53,321 bases of DNA from Candidatus Acidiferrales bacterium. GTDB lineage: Bacteria > Acidobacteriota > Terriglobia > Acidiferrales > DATBWB01. A program made the position numbers and the translations under genes. The stretch spans positions 1-53,321 of the forward strand of contig DATBWB010000219.1 of the NCBI GenBank assembly GCA_036514995.1, given 5' to 3'. The notes under the pieces are model-generated. The model was given only the letters and a program-made list of their open reading frames with translations, did no database searches and was not told the origin of the DNA. This document shows positions 34,036 to 43,038 of the stretch, piece after piece (the stretch's first letter is position 1; every line of letters starts with the position of its first letter).

Positions 34036-34428
34036 CTAATCCTCTTTCTTGGCGGTGACCATGGACGACTCGCCGCCCTCACTCACGTAGTTCCGGTTCC
34101 AGGCGGGAATCTCGATCACGATCTCACCTTCGTTCCTGGTGATGACCGACTGGCAGCCGAGCCGGGAATTGAGTTGCAGGTCAGCCGCCATGTCGAGCTT
34201 GTCCAGTTCATCGTCTTGCGCCTCGCTGAGCAGCTCCATGCCTTTCTTTACCACCACGTGACAGGTGGTACAGGCGCAATTCCCGCCGCAGGCGTGCTCG
34301 AGGTGAATCCCGTTATTGAGGGCGATATCGAGGAACGAATGCGGCTTGCCGTGCTCCCGATAGGGCATCGTTTCGAGGTCCACCTCAACGGTTTTGTTGA
34401 GCGGCAAGAATGTGATCTTCACCGACAT
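34036..34428 (-). CDS. fdx: Isc-type [2Fe-2S] ferredoxin
   Basis: 130 residues, ATG 34428. The cluster Cys pattern is HACGGNCACTTCH plus a later Cys in RLGCQSV, as in adrenodoxin-like Isc ferredoxins (C-x5-C-x2-C-x(~36)-C). It supplies electrons for sulphur reduction during cluster assembly on IscU. The C-terminal tail (about 25 residues beyond the fold, ending TAKKED) is somewhat longer than in Escherichia coli. It lies 34 bases after hscA and before iscX. Confidence 0.95.
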   Translation of the reverse strand: MSVKITFLPLNKTVEVDLETMPYREHGKPHSFLDIALNNGIHLEHACGGNCACTTCHVVVKKGMELLSEAQDDELDKLDMAADLQLNSRLGCQSVITRNEGEIVIEIPAWNRNYVSEGGESSMVTAKKED

Positions 34429-34462
34429 AATCCACTATACGGCTGATCCCGCCGAAGAATCT

Positions 34463-36352
34463 TCAAACTTCATTCAACTTCTTCCCTTTCAAAGTCGCTT
34501 GCACGGCGCTGTCCATCAAGATCTCGGCCAGGTGATAGGTGGCCTGGTTGAGCTGGTCAATCACCTCGCGGATCTTCTTGTAATCCTCGCCGGTCGTCAC
34601 CGCCTTCAACTCCGCCAGGGAAGCCTCGATCGCGGCGCGTTCCCCGGCGCCCAGCAGCGATGCCGACTCGTCGCCCAGCGACTTTTCCGTCGCTTTCAAG
34701 ATCGCTTCCGCCTCATTGCGCGCCTCAACCAACTGGCGCTGCTTGAAATCCTGCTCGGCGAAGGTGAAGGACTCCTCAATCATGCGCTCGATCTCCGCTT
34801 CGCTCAGGCCGTACGAGGGCTTCACTTCCACCTTCTGCTCGCGGCCAGTGTGGAGATCAGCCGCCGCCACCGTCAAAATCCCGTTGGCGTCAATCAAAAA
34901 CTTCACTTCGATCCGGGGCAGTCCAGCCGGCGCCGGGGCGATCGGCTTCAACTGAAAGCGGGCCAGCGACCGGCAATCCCGGGCCATCTCCCGCTCGCCC
35001 TGGAGCACGTGGATGTCAATGCTCGTTTGCCCCTCCACTGCCGTCGTGAACATTTCGCTGGCGCTGGCAGGAATGGTGGAATTGCGCGGGATGATCCTGG
35101 CCACCGCGCCGCCCATGGTCTCAATCCCGAGCGAGAGCGGCGTCACGTCCAGCAGCAGCATGTCCTTCACGCCGCCTTCAAGGATGTCTGCCTGAACGGC
35201 GGCGCCGAGAGCCACCACCTCATCCGGGTTCAACTCGCAGTGCGGCTTGCGGCCAAACAACTCCTCCACGCGCCGCCGCACCAACGGCATCCGCGTCGAG
35301 CCGCCGACCAAGACCACTTCATCAATCTCCGCCGGTTTTAGCCCGGCATCCTTCAGGGCCAATCGCGCCGGACCCAGCGTGCGCTCAATGATCGGTTCCA
35401 CCATTTGCTCGAACTCAGCCCGGCTGAGGTCGAAGGACAACTGCAGCTTATCGGCCCCCGATCCGTGATTCCCTTGAGGCAGGTCCCACGTCGCCAGGTG
35501 AACGGCAACCGTTTCCTTCACGCTGAGTTCATGCTTGATCTGGATCGCTTGCTTTCTCAGATGCTGCCTGACCAGCGCATCGAGAGGCTGCCTGTCTTCA
35601 AAACAGGCATTGAGCTTTTCGACCAAATACTCCACCAGCAAATTGTCAATGTCATCGCCACCGAGATGGGTATCGCCATTGGTGGATTGCACCTCGAAAA
35701 TGCCGTCCTTGAGCTTGAGAATGGAAATATCAAACGTCCCGCCGCCGAAGTCGTACACCGCGATCCTGCCGTTCCGCCGTTTGTCGAGCCCGTAGGCAAG
35801 CGAGGCGGCGGTCGGTTCATTGACCAAGCGAAGCACCTCAAGCCCGGCAAGCGTGCCCGCATCCTTGGTGGCCTGGCGCTGGGAGTCATTGAAGTAGGCG
35901 GGCACGGTGATCACCGCCCGATCCACTTCCTCGCCGAAGAACGTTTCCGCCCAGCTTTTCAACTCGCGGAGGATGAAGGCAGAAATCTCCGGCGGGGTAA
36001 AAACGCGCTCGCCCCGATTGGATCGGTGTTCGGCGCCACCGCCGAGCCGGACGCGAATCACGTTCTTGCTTTTCTCGTCGATCCGGAACGGAAAAATCTT
36101 CAATTCCTCGCGGACATCTTCCACGCCGCGGCCCATCAGGCGCTTGACGGAATAGATGGTGCGCTCCGGATGGGTCAGCAGCCGCTGGCGCGCCAGCTCG
36201 CCGACCACAACCTGGCCGTCCTCATCGAGCGAAACGACGGAGGGACACAGTGTCGTCCCCGCCGGCCCCTGGATGCAATTCGGCTGGCCGAACTCCGTAT
36301 AGGCCACCAGGCTGAAGGTTGTGCCAAGATCGATTCCGACCACTTTCCCCAT
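34463..36352 (-). CDS. hscA: HscA, Hsp70-type Fe-S assembly chaperone
   Basis: 629 residues from ATG 36352, shortly after hscB; the longer frame is upstream noise. The nucleotide-binding domain shows [55 protein letters not shown] and [13 protein letters not shown] substrate domain follows ([14 protein letters not shown], about residue 360 on) and then a helical lid. With HscB it hydrolyses ATP to release clusters from IscU, recognising the LPPVK motif, which is present in this IscU. Residues 108-115 (EHRSNRGE) lie in a loop where relatives are usually shorter. They are encoded by a copy of the window's palindromic repeat. Confidence 0.95.
   Translation of the reverse strand: MGKVVGIDLGTTFSLVAYTEFGQPNCIQGPAGTTLCPSVVSLDEDGQVVVGELARQRLLTHPERTIYSVKRLMGRGVEDVREELKIFPFRIDEKSKNVIRVRLGGGAEHRSNRGERVFTPPEISAFILRELKSWAETFFGEEVDRAVITVPAYFNDSQRQATKDAGTLAGLEVLRLVNEPTAASLAYGLDKRRNGRIAVYDFGGGTFDISILKLKDGIFEVQSTNGDTHLGGDDIDNLLVEYLVEKLNACFEDRQPLDALVRQHLRKQAIQIKHELSVKETVAVHLATWDLPQGNHGSGADKLQLSFDLSRAEFEQMVEPIIERTLGPARLALKDAGLKPAEIDEVVLVGGSTRMPLVRRRVEELFGRKPHCELNPDEVVALGAAVQADILEGGVKDMLLLDVTPLSLGIETMGGAVARIIPRNSTIPASASEMFTTAVEGQTSIDIHVLQGEREMARDCRSLARFQLKPIAPAPAGLPRIEVKFLIDANGILTVAAADLHTGREQKVEVKPSYGLSEAEIERMIEESFTFAEQDFKQRQLVEARNEAEAILKATEKSLGDESASLLGAGERAAIEASLAELKAVTTGEDYKKIREVIDQLNQATYHLAEILMDSAVQATLKGKKLNEV
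36011..36029. repeat. GC palindrome inside hscA
   Basis: GCCCCGAT, spacer TGG, then ATCGGTGT, a slightly decayed right arm. On the coding strand it shares CGATCCAATCGGGG with the copies at 46912-46930 and 49003-49020. It is read as HRSNRG within the HscA nucleotide-binding domain. Confidence 0.7.
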
Positions 36353-36360
36353 GAACGTGC

Positions 36361-37065
36361 TCAGACCTCCATGACTTCCTGCACATCCTCGAGCAGATTG
36401 CGAATATAGGAGCGGCGGTTCAAGATCGCATTCAAGCGATCCAGCACCGGCTTTTTTGCCTCGGCCGCAGCGCCGGTGGGCAGGGCATCCCAATTCCCGA
36501 ACGTTGCGGTCAACTCGTCGTCCACCTTTTTTAATTTCGCTTCAAAATTTTTCTTCGCTTCTTTGAGGCGCCCGGCCAACTCCTCCGGCACGGCGTGGCC
36601 CGCTCTCTTTTCCATGCGCATCTCATCGAGGAACTCGTTCAAGGCAAAGACTTCTTCCAGCAGATCCTGCGGAGCTTGTTGTTTCTTGGCTCCCTCCCGG
36701 CGAGCGCCTTCGATGCGGAGCAGATATTCCGTCCGGGCCACCGGGTGGCGCAAGGTGCGATAGGCATCGTTCAAAATCGAAGATTGCTTCAAGGAAAGCG
36801 TTCGCTCCAGCGCTGACGCCTTGTGAAAATTGTCGGGGTGCAGCTTCCAGCTCATTTCGTGAAAGCGCGTTTCGAGATCGCCGGCGGCCAGCGCCAGCTT
36901 TCGATCCAGTCCGAGCGCCAGGAAGTAATCCTCCTGTGCCGGCGGCTGGATCTTCATGCAGGAACGACAAAAGGGGTCACCCCCGACCGGCGCCTGGCAA
37001 CTCCAACAAAGAAGCACCGCGCCTTCCGGGGTGAGGGTGGTCGGCTTGGGTTGGTCCTTGCTCAT
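36361..37065 (-). CDS. hscB: HscB, J-domain co-chaperone with N-terminal zinc ribbon
   Basis: 234 residues from ATG 37065. Residues 20-36 hold two CxxC pairs (CWSC and CRSC), a likely zinc or metal knuckle as in eukaryotic HSC20/HSCB and absent from Escherichia coli HscB. The J domain follows ([10 protein letters not shown], then HPDNF with the essential His-Pro-Asp at 76-78). A C-terminal three-helix IscU-binding domain follows, including [14 protein letters not shown]. It brings IscU to HscA and stimulates its ATPase. It lies nine bases before hscA, and 218 bases after iscA, a gap that contains a terminator-like hairpin. Confidence 0.93.
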   Translation of the reverse strand: MSKDQPKPTTLTPEGAVLLCWSCQAPVGGDPFCRSCMKIQPPAQEDYFLALGLDRKLALAAGDLETRFHEMSWKLHPDNFHKASALERTLSLKQSSILNDAYRTLRHPVARTEYLLRIEGARREGAKKQQAPQDLLEEVFALNEFLDEMRMEKRAGHAVPEELAGRLKEAKKNFEAKLKKVDDELTATFGNWDALPTGAAAEAKKPVLDRLNAILNRRSYIRNLLEDVQEVMEV

Positions 37066-37127
37066 CGAAACGGTCCGCGGTCCGAGTCCGACTTCAACCT
37101 TTGCCCGGTTACCGACGCCTCCACACA

Positions 37128-37177
37128 CAAAAAATGGTTGGCGCTTCCTGTCCCGAGCGTTCGGGACGCAGCCAACC
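37128..37177 (-). terminator. Intrinsic terminator or attenuator between iscA and hscB
   Basis: A two-tier hairpin: the outer stem GGTTGGC (37136-37142) pairs with GCCAACC (37171-37177), the inner stem GTCCCGA (37150-37156) pairs with TCGGGAC (37161-37167), loop GCGT. Both stems are perfect. On the minus strand it is followed by ATTTTTTG. This is the best terminator in the window and splits the isc operon. Confidence 0.75.
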
Positions 37178-37283
37178 GCTCCAAGTCCATTCGAGATTTG
37201 GCTCCGCCGCTGGGGCGGGGCGATGGCCGGCCGCTCCTCCCCTCTGGCGCCGTTTCCCACCCCGACCGTCCGACGATTTGGGA

Positions 37284-37613
37284 CTACGCCGAAAAGGAAG
37301 TGCCACAACCGCAGGTCTTCGACGCATTCGGGTTTTCGAAAACAAAGCCCTGCTGCATCAAGTCTTCTTTGAAATCGAGGACGGTACCTGCGAGATAGAG
37401 GTAGCTCTTGGGATCCACGAACACGCGCATGCCATCCTGGACGAACACCTTGTCGCTCGGCCTGGACTGCTTGTCGATTCTCATCGCGTAGGTGAGACCG
37501 GAGCAGCCGCCGCCCTGCACGCCCAGGCGCAACCCACCGGCTTCGATCGGGATGCCTTCCTTTTGGAGCAGTTCGCGGATCCTCTTCGCCGCTTTTTCAG
37601 TAACCGTGATCAT
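37284..37613 (-). CDS. iscA: IscA, A-type Fe-S carrier
   Basis: 109 residues from ATG 37613 (GGAG nine bases upstream). It has the A-type carrier pattern: VTEKAAKRIRELL at the start, GGCSGLTY with the first Cys, and the terminal CGCGTSF pair, giving the three conserved cysteines. It receives or delivers clusters (or iron) to apo-proteins, especially [4Fe-4S] targets. It lies 51 bases after iscU. A-type proteins of the IscA, ErpA and SufA groups look alike; the operon position decides the name. Confidence 0.93.
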   Translation of the reverse strand: MITVTEKAAKRIRELLQKEGIPIEAGGLRLGVQGGGCSGLTYAMRIDKQSRPSDKVFVQDGMRVFVDPKSYLYLAGTVLDFKEDLMQQGFVFENPNASKTCGCGTSFSA

Positions 37614-37664
37614 CAGACTCCCGCGTTGCCGGAAGGGCAACGATGAATGGGCGCAGCGAAAAGT

Positions 37665-38108
37665 TTAGCTCTGCGAGGGGCTCGCCGTCGAGGCCGGAAT
37701 GGCAGCGTGGGCTGTGGGAACCTCTTCCCCCCGTTTCTTCTTCCAGTCGCGGACGGCAGCCTTGATAGCGTCTTCGGCCAGCACCGAGCAGTGGATTTTG
37801 ACGGGTGGGAGCGAAAGCTCTTTGACGATCTCGGTATTCTTGATCTTGAGCGCATCCTCCACCGTCTTGCCCTTCACCCACTCGGTGGCGAGCGATGAGC
37901 TGGCGATCGCCGACCCGCAGCCGAAGGTCTTGAACTTGGCGTCTTCAATGACCGTCGTCTCCGGGTTGACCTTGAGCTGCAACTTCATCACGTCGCCGCA
38001 CTCCGGCGCGCCGACCAGCCCCGTGCCCACGTCAGGATCTTCTTTGGGCATGCTGCCGACGTTGCGGGGATTGTTGTAGTGGTCGATCACTTTGTTGGAA
38101 TAAGCCAT
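37665..38108 (-). CDS. iscU: IscU, Fe-S cluster scaffold
   Basis: 147 residues. Cluster ligands Cys37 (PECGD, with the Asp39 partner), Cys64 (FGCGSA) and Cys107 (HCSVLAED) are present, plus His106. LPPVK at residues 100-104 is the HscA-binding motif. It assembles [2Fe-2S] clusters with sulphur from IscS and electrons from Fdx. The tail after residue 125 (AHAAIPASTASPSQS) is longer than in Escherichia coli and low in complexity. It is encoded between iscS and iscA in canonical order. Confidence 0.97.
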   Translation of the reverse strand: MAYSNKVIDHYNNPRNVGSMPKEDPDVGTGLVGAPECGDVMKLQLKVNPETTVIEDAKFKTFGCGSAIASSSLATEWVKGKTVEDALKIKNTEIVKELSLPPVKIHCSVLAEDAIKAAVRDWKKKRGEEVPTAHAAIPASTASPSQS

Positions 38109-38170
38109 CCGAACCTCCGTTGTGTTTCAACTCGCAGACCAACTTCCAAAATTCGTTCCGGCGCTTTCGA

Positions 38171-39388
38171 TTACGCCGTCCACTGCATCTTCTTCAGATC
38201 CACGCCCTCTTTTGCCATCTCGTAGAGCGGGGAGAGTTCGCGCAGGCGATTCACCGTCTCGACAACGCGAGCCGTAACGTAATCCACCTCTTCCTCGGTA
38301 TTGAACCGGCCCAGGCCGAAGCGAATCGAGGTGTGGGCCAGGTCTTCGCCCACCCCCAATGCCTTCAGCACGTAGCTCGGCTCGAGGGTGGCTGAGGTAC
38401 AGGCCGAACCCGAGCTGACCGCGACGTCATTGATACCCATCAGGAGCGATTCACCCTCGACGTAGGCGAAGCTGATGTTCATGTTGTGGGGCAGGCGGTG
38501 CGTCAAAGAGCCATTGACATAGACTTCATCAAGCTGCGAGAAGATTCTGTCCTTCAGGCGGTCGCGCAGCCGGCCCAGCCGGGCGGCTTCGTCGCCCATC
38601 TCCTTTTCGCAAAGCTCGCAGGCTTTGCCGAAACCGACGATCGAGGGCACGTTCAACGTGCCGGAACGCATGCCACGCTCATGCCCGCCGCCATCAATGA
38701 TCGGAGCAACCTGCACTCGCGGATTCTTGCGGCGAACGTAAAGGGCCCCGATGCCCTTCGGTCCGTAAATCTTGTGCCCGGTCAGCGACATCAGGTCAAT
38801 GTTCATTTTCTGGACATCCATCGGGATCTTGCCGACCGCCTGCACGCCGTCGGTGTGGAACAAGACACCTCGCTCACGAGTAATCTTTCCGATCTCCTCG
38901 ACCGGCTGGACCACGCCAATCTCGTTGTTGGCCGCCATGATGGTGACGAGAATTGTTTTGGGTGTGATGGCGCGCTTGAGTTCGTCCAGATCAATCAGGC
39001 CGTCACCAGCCACGGGCAGGTAGGTCACCTTGAAGCCGTATTTCTCCAAACGCTTGCAGGTGTCGAGCACCGCCTTGTGCTCGATGACGCAGGTGATCAG
39101 GTGGTCGCCTTTCTCGCGATACATCTCGGCGACCCCTTTGATGGCCAGGTTGTCTGACTCGGTTGCGCCGGACGTGAAGATAATCTCTTTTGACGAGGCA
39201 TTGATCAGGCGGGCAATGGTCGCTCGCGCGTCCTCGACCGCCTTCTCTGCCTCCCAGCCGAAGGCATGATTCCGGCTGGCGGCATTGCCAAACTTTTCGT
39301 TGTAAAAAGGCAGCATCGCCTCCACCACCCGCGGATCCACCGGTGTCGTGGCGTGATTGTCCATGTAGATCGGAAGCTTGATGGCCAT
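38171..39388 (-). CDS. iscS: IscS, cysteine desulphurase
   Basis: 405 residues, ATG 39388. PLP lysine in [12 protein letters not shown]; substrate-binding segments [11 protein letters not shown] and [14 protein letters not shown]; the persulphide-carrying Cys in [17 protein letters not shown], on the longer, flexible loop of group I (IscS/NifS) enzymes rather than SufS. The C-terminus ends LKKMQWTA as in IscS. It moves sulphur from cysteine to IscU and, in many bacteria, to tRNA-thiolation enzymes. It follows iscR by ten bases. Confidence 0.97.
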   Translation of the reverse strand: MAIKLPIYMDNHATTPVDPRVVEAMLPFYNEKFGNAASRNHAFGWEAEKAVEDARATIARLINASSKEIIFTSGATESDNLAIKGVAEMYREKGDHLITCVIEHKAVLDTCKRLEKYGFKVTYLPVAGDGLIDLDELKRAITPKTILVTIMAANNEIGVVQPVEEIGKITRERGVLFHTDGVQAVGKIPMDVQKMNIDLMSLTGHKIYGPKGIGALYVRRKNPRVQVAPIIDGGGHERGMRSGTLNVPSIVGFGKACELCEKEMGDEAARLGRLRDRLKDRIFSQLDEVYVNGSLTHRLPHNMNISFAYVEGESLLMGINDVAVSSGSACTSATLEPSYVLKALGVGEDLAHTSIRFGLGRFNTEEEVDYVTARVVETVNRLRELSPLYEMAKEGVDLKKMQWTA

Positions 39389-39398
39389 CGCCTGCTCC

Positions 39399-39845
39399 TT
39401 AAGTTCGAATCGTCACCGATTCTGTGGCCAGCCGGGGCGTCCCTTCAGCGGCCAGTTCTGAAATCCGGATCGTACCCAAAACTTGCAGAATGCTGTCGTT
39501 GACCTTGCGTAGCGGCTCCCGCACCGTGCAGCGCGGCGTTTGGTAGCAGTCGCCGTGGGTCGTCACGCACGAGGTGATATAGAGTGGTCCGTCAATCGCA
39601 CTGATCACCTCAAGGGCGGTAATGTCCGCGGCCGCCCGGGCAAGCGCGTAACCGCCGTTCGAACCGTGCCGCGAAACCAGCAAGCCCCGCTTGGTCAGCT
39701 TTTGCAGCACCTTCGCCATTAATTGCGCCGGGATCCCGTAAGACTCGGCAATGTCGGTGGCGCTGCAGGAAGCTGCCTGGCCTCTCATAGCCAAGTGCTT
39801 CACCGCAATCAATCCGTAGTCTGCTTTCTTTGTAAGTTTCAGCAT
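39399..39845 (-). CDS. iscR: IscR, Rrf2-family Fe-S regulator
   Basis: 148 residues; winged helix at the N-terminus ([17 protein letters not shown], then [35 protein letters not shown]). Three cluster ligands Cys93, Cys100 and Cys106 match the spacing in Escherichia coli IscR (92, 98, 104) within two residues. In its [2Fe-2S] form it should bind the dyad just ahead of its own start and repress the operon when Fe-S supply is enough. The final 15 residues are variable. It is first in iscR-S-U-A-hscB-A-fdx-iscX. Confidence 0.95.
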   Translation of the reverse strand: MLKLTKKADYGLIAVKHLAMRGQAASCSATDIAESYGIPAQLMAKVLQKLTKRGLLVSRHGSNGGYALARAAADITALEVISAIDGPLYITSCVTTHGDCYQTPRCTVREPLRKVNDSILQVLGTIRISELAAEGTPRLATESVTIRT

Positions 39846-39872
39846 AATATGCGACTAAATTTGTCGCATATT
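39846..39872 (-). promoter_or_regulatory. IscR type-1-like operator
   Basis: Arms AATATGCGAC and GTCGCATATT with seven bases (TAAATTT on the plus strand) between them form a perfect dyad. The ATA..GAC-7-GTC..TAT form resembles IscR type-1 sites. It overlaps the expected transcription start and ends one base before the iscR ATG, which fits simple autorepression. Confidence 0.8.
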
Positions 39873-39873
39873 C

Positions 39874-39902
39874 ATACTAAGACTTTTTCACGATTCTGTC
39901 AA
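39874..39902 (-). promoter_or_regulatory. Promoter of the isc operon
   Basis: On the minus strand a perfect -35, TTGACA (39902-39897), is followed after 17 bases by TAGTAT (39879-39874). The predicted start falls inside the IscR-type operator, leaving a leader of only about 20 bases. Confidence 0.65.
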
Positions 39903-40048
39903 GAGCATTAAGTTACTACAATCCAACAGGATAGAGCCTATCTGCCCCAATATAAGACCGTTAAATTCGGGTATTTGTCAAGAATGGCGAGTCGAAAGGG
40001 GTTATTTGCTTTTGGGCCGCATTCTAGCCGGGTTGAGTGGCAGTCATC

Positions 40049-41014
40049 TCAGACCAGAAATTCCGGGATTTCAAACTCGTTGTTGCGAAGGGCTCGTTCG
40101 AAAGCGGCCACCACCTTGGGGTCAAAATCCTTGCCTGAGCCCTGCACGATCATCTCCCGCACCTCGAAGGGCGAGATCGCCTTGCGGTAAGGGCGATCGG
40201 TGGTGAGGGAATCATAGACATCGGCCACGGACAAGATGCGGGCTTCGATGGGGATCTGTTCTCCCTGGAGCGGATTGTAGCCGGTGCCATCGAACTTGTC
40301 GTGGTGGGCCAAAACAATGGGGATGACGCGCTTGAGCGAACCGCCGATCGGCTTCAGGAGGTTGACGCCCTGAACCACGTGAGAGCGCATCTCTTTGTAT
40401 TCGCTTTCGCTGAGCCGAGCCGCCTTGTAGAGAATGTCGCGGCTGATGTCCAATTTTCCGAGGTCGTGCAGCAGCGCTGCCGCCCGCACGTCTTCAATCT
40501 GTTCTTCCTTCAGACCCATGTGGCCCGCGATCTTGGAGGAGAAGACGGAGACACGATAGGCGTGGTTTTGGGTGTACTTGTCATTGGCCATGAAGTGGCT
40601 GAGGATGAGCAGGATGCCCTCGTAGGTTTGTCGCAGCTCATGAAAATGCTGTTCTTTGCGCTCGTAGAGCGTTCCGGTGGCATAGGCGGTGACCACCAAA
40701 AACGAGCCCCAGGTCACCAAATCCAGATAGACGTCCAGGGTTCGATGAGCGAGCTGGATTTTCCCAGCGGCAAAAACGATCGGATTACCGAGGGCCACCC
40801 AAATCACAGTCAGAATGGAGGCGATGGCGGTTTGAACCGCTCGCTTGCGGCCAAAATAGTAGGCTGCAAACAACGTCGGCAAATTGTAAAAAGAGAGCAG
40901 CAGCCTTTGCGAAGAGACAAAGAAATTCACCACCGCCGCGAAAGCCAAGATCGAGAAGATCAGCAGCAGTTCCTTGTTTGTGTCGAGAAGTTTCTTGATC
41001 AATCTCTCGCTCAT
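40049..41014 (-). CDS. Membrane-bound HD-GYP phosphodiesterase-like protein
   Basis: 321 residues, ATG 41014 with GAGAGAGGA just upstream. Residues 1-120 form about four membrane helices with no recognised sensor signature. From about 130 comes an HD-GYP domain: HAYRVSVFSSKIA, ALLHDLGKLDI (the HD pair), later HHDKFDGTGYNPLQGE, SVADVYDSLTTDRPYRKA. The GYP motif reads GYN. HD-GYP enzymes cleave cyclic-di-GMP (some cGAMP or pGpG). The His/Asp metal ligands are retained, so it is probably active, though the GYP change could affect partner binding. It is a single gene with no receiver domain, so the signal may be sensed in the membrane part. Confidence 0.88.
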   Translation of the reverse strand: MSERLIKKLLDTNKELLLIFSILAFAAVVNFFVSSQRLLLSFYNLPTLFAAYYFGRKRAVQTAIASILTVIWVALGNPIVFAAGKIQLAHRTLDVYLDLVTWGSFLVVTAYATGTLYERKEQHFHELRQTYEGILLILSHFMANDKYTQNHAYRVSVFSSKIAGHMGLKEEQIEDVRAAALLHDLGKLDISRDILYKAARLSESEYKEMRSHVVQGVNLLKPIGGSLKRVIPIVLAHHDKFDGTGYNPLQGEQIPIEARILSVADVYDSLTTDRPYRKAISPFEVREMIVQGSGKDFDPKVVAAFERALRNNEFEIPEFLV

Positions 41015-41344
41015 GTTCCTCTCTCAAAAGAGCGCCTTCGAGCGCCGTTCCGGGTCAATCCGGCGTTCCGCGTGCGCCACCAGTCCCCACGCTGCCAACA
41101 CTCTAAACCCCGGCTTCGAAGCCACGCAATAGACTGCCCGTCACAAATACTTCCCGTACGAACGTACTAAGCCCTTCTGGTACTACAGGAAAGCGGATGC
41201 GACGCCACCCCGGCTGCTCTCGGCCCTTTATGGGTCCGGCTTGCGGGCCTAGCGGGATCGTTCCCGCGGGGCAGAAGGGGCGGTCAGGAGAAAAAATCCG
41301 TCTCCAGCAGGGCGGGCCTTCTGGGTTAGAATGTGCCCGCAGCC
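41015..41344. other. Intergenic region between HD-GYP gene and coaD
   Basis: About 330 bases between divergently transcribed genes. A short perfect hairpin GCGGGA/TCCCGC with loop TCGT (41252-41267) and GTACG/CGTAC at about 41155-41166 are present. Promoters for both genes should be here; I found no strong pair. No gene is called. Confidence 0.5.
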
Positions 41345-41848
41345 ATGGCAGCCGGGGAAACGATAAAACCAAGGGTGGCCATTTATCCCGGGTCTTTTGA
41401 CCCGATCACCAACGGGCACCTGGACTTGATCGAGCGGGGCGCCAAAATCTTTGATCGTCTGATCGTCGCGCTCCTTCGGAATCCTGACAAAGGCCCGCTT
41501 TTTACCATTCCCGAGCGCGAGATGATGCTGCGCGAGGTAACCAAACATCTTTCCAACGTGGAAGTGGACACCTTTGACGGGCTGCTGGTGGATTACGCCA
41601 CCCGTCGCGGCGCGCAGGTGATCCTGCGCGGCATACGGGCTATTTCCGATTACGAATACGAACTACAAATGGCCTTAATGAACCGCAAGCTGGAACCCCA
41701 GTTAGAGACGGTATTCATGATGCCGGCCGAGGCTTACAGCTATCTGAGCTCGCGGCTGGTGCGGGAGATCTTTCAACTAGGCGGCTCCATCAAGGGGTTG
41801 GTGCCGCCGATCGTCGAGGAACGACTGCGTCACAAGGTGCCGCGATAG
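41345..41848 (+). CDS. coaD: Phosphopantetheine adenylyltransferase
   Basis: 167 residues from ATG 41345; GTG 41333 is an alternative. Motifs: AIYPGSFDPITNGHLDLIERG (the T/HxGH nucleotidyltransferase site), LRGIRAISDYEYELQMALMNRKL and YSYLSSRLVREIFQLGG. It transfers AMP from ATP to 4'-phosphopantetheine, giving dephospho-CoA in coenzyme A synthesis. Length and motifs match the bacterial family. It leads a tightly packed run: the aminotransferase follows after five bases and manA three bases after that. Confidence 0.95.
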   Translation: MAAGETIKPRVAIYPGSFDPITNGHLDLIERGAKIFDRLIVALLRNPDKGPLFTIPEREMMLREVTKHLSNVEVDTFDGLLVDYATRRGAQVILRGIRAISDYEYELQMALMNRKLEPQLETVFMMPAEAYSYLSSRLVREIFQLGGSIKGLVPPIVEERLRHKVPR

Positions 41849-41853
41849 CGCCC

Positions 41854-43035
41854 ATGCAACTCGCCGAACGCTTGCAACGGATTGCTCTTTCCCCCACGCT
41901 CGCCGTCTTGATGGAGGCGGAGAGATACAAAGCGCGGGGAGTGGACGTGGTGGATTTTGGCGCGGGCGAACCCGACTTCCCCACTCCGGACAACGTCAAG
42001 CAAGCGGCTATCCGCGCCATCCACGATAACTTCACCAAATACACCGCCACCGGCGGCATCGCCGAGCTGCGCCAGGCCATCTGCGACCGCCACGCGGCTG
42101 ATTTTGGGACCGACTACCGCACCCAAGAAGCGCTGGTCTGTGTCGGGGGCAAGCACGCCATTTTCAACGCCGTCGCCGCCCTGGTGAACCCGGGCGACGA
42201 AGTCATCCTGCCGGTTCCCTATTGGGTCAGCTTTCCGGACATCATCAAGTTTGCCGGCGGCAAGGTTGTCCCGGTCGAGACGCACGAAATAGACTCCTTC
42301 CAGCTTCGCGCCGATGCCGTCGAGAAAGCTTTGACGCCACGCACCCGGCTGGTCATCGTCAATTCCCCCAACAACCCTTCCGGCGCCGTTGTGGACCCGA
42401 AAGAATTTGAAAGGATCCTGGAACTTTGCCGGCAGCGGGACATATTGCTGATTTCTGACGAGTGCTACTCTCACTTTGTTTATGAAGGCCAGCCCTTTTC
42501 CATCGCCGCCGTTGAGCGAGCGAAATCCCATACGGTGATTATCGGTTCACTCTCCAAGACCTATGCGATGACGGGCTGGCGGATCGGGTATGCGCTGGCG
42601 CCGGAACGACTGATCCATGCCATGCTGACCATCCAGAGCCACTGCACTTCGAACCCCACCTCGATTGCCCAGCGGGCGGCGGCGGAGGCGTTGCTGGGGC
42701 CACAGGAATCGGTTGTGAAAATGCTTGCCGAATACTCCCGGCGCCGGCGACGCATCCTGCAAGGCCTGCGGCTGATTCAGGGCGTGAAATGCGTCACCCC
42801 GCAAGGGGCTTTCTACGTCTATCCGAACGTGAAAGCCTTCTTGAAACATGACGGCATCGGCGACACACTCACCGTTGCCCGCGCCCTGCTGGAGCAAGAA
42901 CACATTGCGGTGGTGCCGGGCGAAGCCTTCGGCACCCCCGGCTACCTTCGCCTATCGTACGCCACCTCGATGGAGCGGATTGAGGAAGGTTTGCGCCGCT
43001 TGGAGCGCTTCTTTGCCCGGCTGGCCGCCTCTTGA
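41854..43035 (+). CDS. Class I aspartate-type aminotransferase
   Basis: 393 residues. Fold-type I PLP signatures: GEPDFPTPDNVKQAA, KYTATGGIAELRQAI, NSPNNPSGAV (with the conserved Asn), and SLSKTYAMTGWRIGY with the PLP lysine. An RLSYATS segment near the end has the substrate-carboxylate Arg. This is the Ib subgroup common in bacteria; aspartate with 2-oxoglutarate is the likely main reaction, though some members also act on prephenate or aromatic acids. It lies between coaD and manA, close enough for one transcript, without an evident pathway link. Confidence 0.9.
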   Translation: MQLAERLQRIALSPTLAVLMEAERYKARGVDVVDFGAGEPDFPTPDNVKQAAIRAIHDNFTKYTATGGIAELRQAICDRHAADFGTDYRTQEALVCVGGKHAIFNAVAALVNPGDEVILPVPYWVSFPDIIKFAGGKVVPVETHEIDSFQLRADAVEKALTPRTRLVIVNSPNNPSGAVVDPKEFERILELCRQRDILLISDECYSHFVYEGQPFSIAAVERAKSHTVIIGSLSKTYAMTGWRIGYALAPERLIHAMLTIQSHCTSNPTSIAQRAAAEALLGPQESVVKMLAEYSRRRRRILQGLRLIQGVKCVTPQGAFYVYPNVKAFLKHDGIGDTLTVARALLEQEHIAVVPGEAFGTPGYLRLSYATSMERIEEGLRRLERFFARLAAS

Positions 43036-43038
43036 AAT

